Below are positions 5,925-10,504 of a stretch of 10,504 bases of DNA, in pieces (position 1 is the stretch's first letter; every line of letters begins with the position of its first letter). Position numbers and translations under genes: made by a program. The stretch is from Eubacterium limosum (GTDB lineage: Bacteria > Bacillota > Clostridia > Eubacteriales > Eubacteriaceae). The notes beneath the pieces were generated by a model that saw nothing but the letters and a program-made list of their open reading frames with translations, was not told the origin of the DNA and made no database searches. Where the stretch lies: the NCBI GenBank assembly GCA_959020865.1, contig CAUEUD010000125.1, positions 1-10,504 on the forward strand, read 5' to 3'.

Positions 5925-5956
5925 AAAACCGCTGATATTGCGCTCAGCGGTTTTTT
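5925..5956. terminator. Bidirectional terminator between divergent genes
   Basis: AAAACCGCTG (5925-5934) pairs with CAGCGGTTTT (5945-5954) over a 10-nt loop. TTTTTT follows on the + strand and TTTTT on the - strand. It lies between two divergent genes, so it ends no visible gene and probably insulates each promoter from read-through, or marks a lost gene. Confidence 0.75.
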
Positions 5957-5967
5957 ATTGGCTGAAA

Positions 5968-6002
5968 TTGGTAGCCGCAAAGCGAATTCTATTATATAAT
6001 AG
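5968..6002 (+). promoter_or_regulatory. Likely lipoprotein promoter with 14-bp palindrome
   Basis: CTATTATATAATAG (5989-6002) is a perfect palindrome containing the -10 candidates TATTAT (5990-5995) and TATAAT (5995-6000). TTGGTA (5968-5973) is a possible -35 at 16 nt from TATTAT. The palindrome could be an operator or only the symmetry of an AT-rich -10. Confidence 0.45.
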
Positions 6003-6045
6003 GGTCAGGTATGGAAGGAGGATCGCATAAAAGGAGAGATAAGAA

Positions 6046-7518
6046 TTGAAAAAGACAAAAATCCTCGGGATTTTACTGAGTGTACTTTTAGCGGTATCCT
6101 TTACGGCCTGCGCAAAAACGGACAATGCCCCGCAGGGAGCTTCGAGCACAGGCAGCGTGGACGGCGTGCTGAAAAGCTACGCGTCCGGAACCCTGGTGAT
6201 GACACGGAATGATGGAAGCGAGCTGACCTTTGACCTTTCAAAGGCGACCGTCAGCTGCAAGAATATGCTGTCCGGCGACAAGATCACCATTTTATATGAC
6301 GGCACCATCGAGGGCACGGACACCAACGGCGTCACCGTGACAGAGATCAAGGACAACGGCTCCGCCGCGCCGAAGGAGCAGACCATGGTGGGAACCGTCA
6401 GGAACCTGACCCAGCACTCCCTCACTCTCAAGGAGCCAGACGGCACTGAGTATAATTTTAACACCGCGGGGGCCAGGCAGGAGTATAAGAACGGCATTGA
6501 AAACGGCAACTGGGTCCAGGTAAAATACGTGGGCACGTTAAACGGCACGGATGCCACGAGTGTCAAGGTCCTTGAAATTGTGGACAATGACGAGAACATC
6601 AAAAAGGCCCAGGAGCCCGCTAAGGTCGAGATTAAGGCCGCGGACGAAAAGGTGTGGGCCACCGACACCGTACATGTGCGGGAGTCCTACACCACGGATT
6701 CCAACGTGCTGGGCGATCTGGTGCCAGGGAATGAGATCACCCGTACCGGCGTGTGTGACAATGGCTGGTCCAGAGTGAACTACAACGGAAAGGACGCTTT
6801 TGTCTATTCCCAGTATTTAACGACCACACAGCCGGAGAGCCCAAGTGCGCCAGCGCCGGCCAAGCCGCAGCCAAGCCCGTCACAGCCCGCGCAGCCAAGC
6901 GCCCAGCCGACGCCAAAGCCGACCCCGGCACCCACCCCGGCACCAGCACCTGACCCGACGCCGGCACCCACGCCAGAACCGACGCCGGAACCGACACCTG
7001 AGCCGACACCTGAGCCGACACCTGCTCCGGCTCCAGACCCAACGCCAGAGCCGACACCCGAACCTACACCCGAGCCTGAGGTCAAGACCCTTACCGGCTA
7101 CGTGGTGAGCTACGCGGACGGCGAGCTTGTCGTTTTCGCCAACGGCGCCGATTATCCGCTGAACGTGACCGACGCCCAGCACAGTTATGTAAGCGGCATC
7201 CTGACCGGCAATGAGGTGACCGTCACCTACACCGGTGACCTCCAGGCCTATGAAAGCGTGGTGGTGCTGAGCGTGAGCGATTCAGAGCTGAATGCCGGCG
7301 ACCGGTCTGTGATCACAGGTGTGATCGCGTCAGCCTCCATGAACACCCTGGATCTGACCACAGACGACAACACCGAGATCATGTTTGAGACCATGAACGC
7401 AGAGGTCAACAGCCAGAACTACCAGGTGGGGGCCCGCGTCAGCGTGACCCTGGACCTGTCCCAGAGCGTGGACACCTCCAACATTTTCCACGCCTTAAAG
7501 GTGGACGACGCGCAATAG
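6046..7518 (+). CDS. SH3b-domain lipoprotein with four related beta domains
   Basis: 490 residues. MKKTKILGILLSVLLAVSFTAC is a lipoprotein signal peptide with Cys22 as the lipidation site, so the mature protein should be anchored on the outer face of the membrane. Two similar domains follow (about 38-103 and 115-180), each with a GxV-x-S/N-LTL-DGTE-Y-G-V-V-Y-GTL-VTEI pattern. A bacterial SH3 domain lies at about 203-259 (VHVRESYTTDSNVLGDLV then GWSRVNYNGKDAFVYSQYL), usually a peptidoglycan or peptide binder. A Pro-rich linker (261-345, PTPEPTPEP-type) then leads to two more copies of the first domain (about 348-412 and 422-488). The TTG start at 6046 is supported by AAGGAG (6031-6036) 9 nt upstream and by the signal peptide. 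I do not recognise the repeated domain with certainty; it resembles DUF5666-like small beta folds. Likely role: cell-wall-associated binding or sensing. No enzyme motif is visible. Confidence 0.85.
   Translation: MKKTKILGILLSVLLAVSFTACAKTDNAPQGASSTGSVDGVLKSYASGTLVMTRNDGSELTFDLSKATVSCKNMLSGDKITILYDGTIEGTDTNGVTVTEIKDNGSAAPKEQTMVGTVRNLTQHSLTLKEPDGTEYNFNTAGARQEYKNGIENGNWVQVKYVGTLNGTDATSVKVLEIVDNDENIKKAQEPAKVEIKAADEKVWATDTVHVRESYTTDSNVLGDLVPGNEITRTGVCDNGWSRVNYNGKDAFVYSQYLTTTQPESPSAPAPAKPQPSPSQPAQPSAQPTPKPTPAPTPAPAPDPTPAPTPEPTPEPTPEPTPEPTPAPAPDPTPEPTPEPTPEPEVKTLTGYVVSYADGELVVFANGADYPLNVTDAQHSYVSGILTGNEVTVTYTGDLQAYESVVVLSVSDSELNAGDRSVITGVIASASMNTLDLTTDDNTEIMFETMNAEVNSQNYQVGARVSVTLDLSQSVDTSNIFHALKVDDAQ
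6900..7080 (+). repeat. Pro-rich coding repeat (PTPEP-type linker)
   Basis: Degenerate 6- and 12-bp units encoding PT, PA and PE dipeptides fill residues about 286-345 of the lipoprotein. Such wall-spanning linkers often vary in length by replication slippage. The repeat also produces spurious open frames rich in Gly-Ser-Val on the other strand. Confidence 0.85.
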
Positions 7519-7524
7519 CAGGCA

Positions 7525-7552
7525 CAGGCGGACGTATGGAGCCGTCCGCCTG
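7525..7552 (+). terminator. Stable hairpin directly after the lipoprotein gene
   Basis: CAGGCGGACG (7525-7534) pairs perfectly with CGTCCGCCTG (7543-7552). It starts 6 nt after the stop and lacks a T-tract. It may protect the 3' end of the mRNA or assist the terminator just downstream. Confidence 0.55.
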
Positions 7553-7559
7553 ACCCATA

Positions 7560-7587
7560 AAAAGCCCGGGCCCGCACCCGGGCTTTT
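7560..7587. terminator. Intrinsic terminator of the lipoprotein gene
   Basis: AAAAGCCCGGG (7560-7570) pairs perfectly with CCCGGGCTTTT (7577-7587) across CCCGCA. The 11-bp stem includes the T-tract, so it can work on either strand. Confidence 0.85.
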
Positions 7588-7622
7588 AGCGTGCCCCAAA
7601 TTTTATCGGGAAGTGATAAAGC

Positions 7623-7693
7623 ATTAAAAAGAGGAGTGTTCAGTTGAAAGTTGAACTTTCCACCTTCCACCTGAAACGGCTTCCTGCTTTAAC
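7623..7693. repeat. Collapsed palindromic element, copy C (71 bp)
   Basis: It keeps the ends and inner arms of the 190-bp element but no core: TTAAAAAGAGGAGTGTTCAG at the left, as in the inverted right end of copy B, then arms of GTTGAAAGTTGAA and TTCCACCTTCCACCTG, ending in TGCTTTAAC. It folds as one hairpin. Confidence 0.65.
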
Positions 7694-7786
7694 TTTGAAT
7701 TATGCTTTCGACTTTTTGACAAACTGAAAGCCCCCGCTTAAATTCTTGAAGGAATCTTGAACTTTTACTTCCTGAAAACGTGTTAA

Positions 7787-7810
7787 GATAGAATAGAAGT
7801 ATATTCTATA
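7787..7810. promoter_or_regulatory. Spaced palindrome, copy 1 (operator-like)
   Basis: GATAGAAT (7787-7794), 8 nt, then ATTCTATA (7803-7810): half-sites match inverted at 7 of 8 positions. TATATT (7800-7805) overlaps the right half, but no -35 lies at the right distance, so this copy is probably a binding site without a promoter. Confidence 0.5.
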
Positions 7811-7847
7811 CAGAGTGTCAAAAAATTTTATCATAAAGAGACAAAGT

Positions 7848-7898
7848 GTTAAGAAGAGGACTGTTCAGTTTCCACCAGAAATTGCTTTCTGCTTTAAC
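7848..7898. repeat. Collapsed palindromic element, copy D (51 bp)
   Basis: Shortest version: GTTAAGAAGAGGACTGTTCAG, one short TTTCCACC arm piece, and the end CTGCTTTAAC. It corresponds in position to copy C in the duplicated unit. Confidence 0.55.
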
Positions 7899-7921
7899 TT
7901 TGAATCAAGCTTTCGACTTTT

Positions 7922-7956
7922 TTGACAACCTGGATAGAATCGAAGTATATTCTATC
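7922..7956 (+). promoter_or_regulatory. Surface-protein gene promoter with overlapping operator-like palindrome
   Basis: TTGACA (7922-7927), an 18-nt spacer and TATATT (7946-7951) form a good sigma-A promoter. GATAGAAT (7933-7940), 8 nt, ATTCTATC (7949-7956) is a perfect 8-bp inverted repeat spanning the spacer and -10, where a bound repressor would exclude RNA polymerase. Transcription would start near 7958, leaving a leader of about 30 nt with GGAGG (7976-7980) as SD. Confidence 0.65.
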
Positions 7957-7986
7957 TATCTTTAGGAGAAATATTGGAGGTAAAAA

Positions 7987-10504
7987 ATGTCAAAGAAATT
8001 GAGAACACGCCTGGCGTCAGCCCTGTCAGCGGTGATCATCCCCGTGACGCTGGTCTGCTCGAGTGTGCCGGCTCTGGCGGCGGGGACTGCCGGGAACCCA
8101 GTGTCGGATACTGTTCTGACTGAGAGCAGCGAGAGCGCTGATAAAGCCCTCGAAGCGCCAGAGAACAGCCTTGCGCTGCCCGAAGGCACCAGGGAGCTGG
8201 AGGAAATGGACGAAGCCCCGATGATTGAAGCCCCCGCGGAGGAAAACGTCCCCGAGGTTGTAAATAAAGTCGATGAAGCCGCCGCGGAAGGGACCCCTGT
8301 ATGCACTGTGACAACCGGTGCCCAGAGCCGTTCAGTGGGTGCGGACGTCACCTTTGATACCCTTGAGGAAGCCTTTGCTTCCATAGAAGAGGGACAGACC
8401 GCGACCATTACCTTAACCGGGGACGCGGTGGTAGAGGGGATCATCTTTGTTAATGGGAACGTGACCCTGACCGCTGACGGGGACTATAGCGTCAGCTGTG
8501 CAAATGAGGGAAATCTGTTTTTCCTTGTTAATAAGAATCAGACATTAACCGTCGAGGGACAGGGCAATAACATCGTTCTGGAAAATGGCATTATCTTAAC
8601 TGATCTTGACAGTGTGCTTAACCTGAATGCGGGAACCACGCTGACAAACGCTCCACTCTATATAACGGGTCAATTGAAGATGACCGATGCCACAGTCTCC
8701 GATTCCGAAGCAACTTATTACGAGATTATCGCTTCCTCAGATGCAAAAGTGAGCATTGAGAACTCCGCTGTCAACGCGTATATCAAGAATGCAAGCCCGG
8801 AACTGCAGGTGAAGGCGTCTTCTGTCAAAGGAATTGTCAATGTTAAGGACGTTAATAACGACGATGCCATGACCACCCTGTCGGGCAAATGCAGCATTGG
8901 TTATGTCGTACCCTATAAAAATCCGGTTCAGGTAGCCGCGGACTATGACGGCGATGGCCCTACACGGGTCTATGTCGACTACCTCCTGAATGTTCAGCAA
9001 GAGACAAAACACTATGCGCCCGTTGATTTTGCCAAAGCCGAAACCGGCAGCCTGAACGAAGCCATGGCCTCAAAATTCTACTACAGCGTCATGAACAGCG
9101 CGGGCTTTACCGGCAGATACGAGCCCTATCTGGTAGACGGAAAGCTCCAAACCGCCACCCTGACCACCACGACCACAGAGGTAAGCATTGAAAATCCCGA
9201 ATATACCTACACGGGCAAAGACCCGCAGGCCGAAGGCGGCCTTGGCAAGGTCACAACAACCGTTAAGGACGGGGACGGCAAGGTCATCACACCTTCAGAG
9301 GGTAAGCTGGCTACCTATTATGAAACGACAGCGGGAACCACCTCGACGCCGCCGACCCACCCGGGCGATTACAAAATCTTCATGAGCTACGCCGGCGAGG
9401 AAAACCGCGCTGCGCAGACCGTCGCGTTAGGCAGCTCAGGATCACAGGCATTTACCATTAAAAAAGCAGCGCTTAAAGGCAGCTTTGTGAATTTTCGGGA
9501 TGAGATTTCCGATGAGATTTCCGTCTCCCAGGGCAGTGTGACCGCGGACTTCAATCCCGCGGAGGACATTGACGCTGCACAGCTGAAGCTTAACTATACC
9601 TGGACACTCACCGACAAAGACGGGACAACCACCGCTACAGGCGATACCTTAAAACTGACCAAAGCGGATATTGGCAAGACGGTTCAGGTCACAGTCGAAG
9701 ATACCAGCGGCATCTACGAAGGCACCATCACCAGTGAAACCTTCACCGTTGGCAAGGTAGCCACCGGCGTCCGGATCGACGGGCTGAGCTATGATTCAGG
9801 CGCCAATTACTTCGAGTCAAACGACGCGCTGCAGGCCCTGCTGGCAAAGGATAATGCCGTCATCGTGACTTATCTGGACCCGGACGGCTATAAAAATATC
9901 GTCTGGGATAAGGACGAGGTCAGCTTTAAATATTACAACAGCGAGGGTATGCCCCTGGACAATGCGCCCACCGAGCCGGGAACCTACACCCTGGGAGTCG
10001 CTTTCACGCCGAATGACGCCCATCAGGCTCAGGACCTTCAGGCCACCAGCGTCTCTTACAACTACACCCTGATGATGCCGACGAGCATCGAGATCAAGGC
10101 GTCAGCTCTCAAGGACAGCTACGATGTGTCCGACATCCAGAGCCTGGAAAAAGACCTGAAAAAGGCCGCCACCGTCAGGGATAAGGACGGTAAGGCCATC
10201 AAGCTGGACCAAAACAGCGGCCTGCTGAGCTTTGAAGCCTACACCGACGCAGAGGGTAAAAACATTGCCCAGACGCCCGCGGTGGGCACCTACTACGTGC
10301 GCGCGTTCTACAACCGGGACGGAAGGGAAAGAGCCCATATCGCGAGCAGCAGCGAGCTGGTGAAAATCACCCTGACCCAGAAGGCAGGGCCGGACAGCGG
10401 CACCACCGCGGATACCACCACCAGCACCACCCCGGGCAACCCGGCAACCGGGACGCCCTACAGCGCGGGCTTGTCACTGGTACTGCTGGCAGCGCTGGCA
10501 GGCG
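7987..10504 (+). CDS. Large exported cell-surface protein, 3' end outside the window
   Basis: An uninterrupted frame of 839 codons runs from ATG 7987 to the right edge with no stop, so the gene is partial. GGAGG (7976-7980) lies 6 nt before the ATG. A Sec signal peptide (basic MSKKLRTR, hydrophobic core, cleavage likely after PALA, residue 31) is followed by an acidic, low-complexity stretch (about 40-100). Residues about 120-290 carry repeated short strands such as GNVTLTADGDYSV, LTVEGQGNNIVLENG and VLNLNAGTTLTN, typical of right-handed beta-helix surface proteins. Later regions look Ig-like (for example LNYTWTLTDKDG followed by KLTKADIGKTVQVTVEDTSG). The end has a Thr-rich linker, then NPATG and the hydrophobic AGLSLVLLAALAG, which resembles an LPXTG-type sorting signal; a basic tail may follow beyond the edge. 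Likely role: adhesion or wall structure, not proven. Expression probably depends on the palindrome-covered promoter upstream. Confidence 0.88.
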   Translation, partial: MSKKLRTRLASALSAVIIPVTLVCSSVPALAAGTAGNPVSDTVLTESSESADKALEAPENSLALPEGTRELEEMDEAPMIEAPAEENVPEVVNKVDEAAAEGTPVCTVTTGAQSRSVGADVTFDTLEEAFASIEEGQTATITLTGDAVVEGIIFVNGNVTLTADGDYSVSCANEGNLFFLVNKNQTLTVEGQGNNIVLENGIILTDLDSVLNLNAGTTLTNAPLYITGQLKMTDATVSDSEATYYEIIASSDAKVSIENSAVNAYIKNASPELQVKASSVKGIVNVKDVNNDDAMTTLSGKCSIGYVVPYKNPVQVAADYDGDGPTRVYVDYLLNVQQETKHYAPVDFAKAETGSLNEAMASKFYYSVMNSAGFTGRYEPYLVDGKLQTATLTTTTTEVSIENPEYTYTGKDPQAEGGLGKVTTTVKDGDGKVITPSEGKLATYYETTAGTTSTPPTHPGDYKIFMSYAGEENRAAQTVALGSSGSQAFTIKKAALKGSFVNFRDEISDEISVSQGSVTADFNPAEDIDAAQLKLNYTWTLTDKDGTTTATGDTLKLTKADIGKTVQVTVEDTSGIYEGTITSETFTVGKVATGVRIDGLSYDSGANYFESNDALQALLAKDNAVIVTYLDPDGYKNIVWDKDEVSFKYYNSEGMPLDNAPTEPGTYTLGVAFTPNDAHQAQDLQATSVSYNYTLMMPTSIEIKASALKDSYDVSDIQSLEKDLKKAATVRDKDGKAIKLDQNSGLLSFEAYTDAEGKNIAQTPAVGTYYVRAFYNRDGRERAHIASSSELVKITLTQKAGPDSGTTADTTTSTTPGNPATGTPYSAGLSLVLLAALAG
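9499..9522 (+). repeat. 12-bp tandem direct repeat inside the surface gene
   Basis: GATGAGATTTCC occurs twice in immediate succession and encodes DEIS-DEIS. It is in frame and probably reflects recent slippage. Confidence 0.9.

Larger units (their letters stand above)
7598..7957 (+). repeat. Tandem duplication of the surface-protein promoter region
   Basis: Unit 1 (7598-7811) and unit 2 (7823-7957) share, in the same order, AAATTTTATC, an AAGAGGA-x-TGTTCAGTT block, TCTGCTTTAACTTTGAAT, GCTTTCGACTTTTT, TTGACAAMCTG and the spaced palindrome with TATATTCTAT. Unit 1 carries 60 extra nt (7727-7786) between its TTGACA and its palindrome, and a longer version of the embedded palindromic element. This is the whole 400-nt gap before the surface-protein gene; no reading frame of note lies in it. 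Confidence 0.75.

Noticed and set aside
2665..6002. Shared ATTCTAT-like word in the SorC, lipoprotein and surface-gene promoters as one regulon motif
   Set aside because: The word overlaps TATAAT-type -10 boxes in AT-rich DNA, and spacing and symmetry differ between the three, so coincidence is likely.
6804..7085. Gly-Ser-Val repeat frame opposite the lipoprotein linker
   Set aside because: It is the complement of the PTPEP coding repeat and has no start signal or independent support.
7962..8444. 160-codon Ser-rich frame on the - strand over the surface-gene start
   Set aside because: It runs through the promoter and SD of the forward gene, whose signal peptide and SD are clear.

Overview
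The window looks like chromosomal DNA of a Gram-positive anaerobe of the Clostridia, plausibly Eubacteriaceae. This is an inference from a Veg-family gene, an arginine deiminase, a SorC-type regulator, consensus sigma-A promoters, AT-rich spacers around GC-richer genes, TTG starts backed by strong Shine-Dalgarno (SD) sequences, a lipoprotein and a surface protein with an NPATG tail motif. No rRNA, tRNA, CRISPR array, transposase, phage gene or recognisable riboswitch was seen.

Layout. (1) 76-1312, + strand: a DUF89/ARMT1-like metal-dependent phosphatase overlapped by 44 nt by a MIF-like tautomerase, forming a two-gene operon. (2) 1313-1622: a GC-rich spacer bracketed by two copies of the same hairpin. 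(3) 1623-2585, - strand: a SorC-family sugar-binding regulator, convergent with the operon and divergent from veg. (4) 3041-3313: veg, behind two tandem sigma-A promoters. (5) 3773-5005: arginine deiminase (arcA) without arcB, arcC or arcD beside it. (6) 5214-5807, - strand: a Uma2/DUF820 putative nuclease. (7) 6046-7518: a lipoprotein with two pairs of related beta domains around an SH3b domain and a Pro-rich linker. (8) 7987 to the window edge: a large exported protein (839 codons visible, open at the right edge) with a beta-helix-like region, Ig-like regions and NPATG plus a hydrophobic stretch at its end.

The most unusual content lies between genes. Two 190-bp palindromic elements (3464-3653 and 5029-5218) share ends, a core and three internal hairpins, while their 32-bp arms have diverged in parallel so that each left arm still pairs with its own right arm. 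Two collapsed versions (71 and 51 bp) lie upstream of the surface-protein gene inside a tandem duplication of its promoter region. That duplication also carries two copies of a spaced palindrome (GATAGAAT-N8-ATTCTATM), one of which covers the -10 box of the likely working promoter. This may be a structured, MITE-like repeat family supplying terminators and shaping promoters.

The genes do not form one pathway. They read as independent housekeeping, metabolic and cell-envelope units separated by repeats and terminators, so I see no convincing new multi-gene defence or metabolic system. The best candidates for something undescribed are the palindromic element family and the duplicated operator/promoter region.
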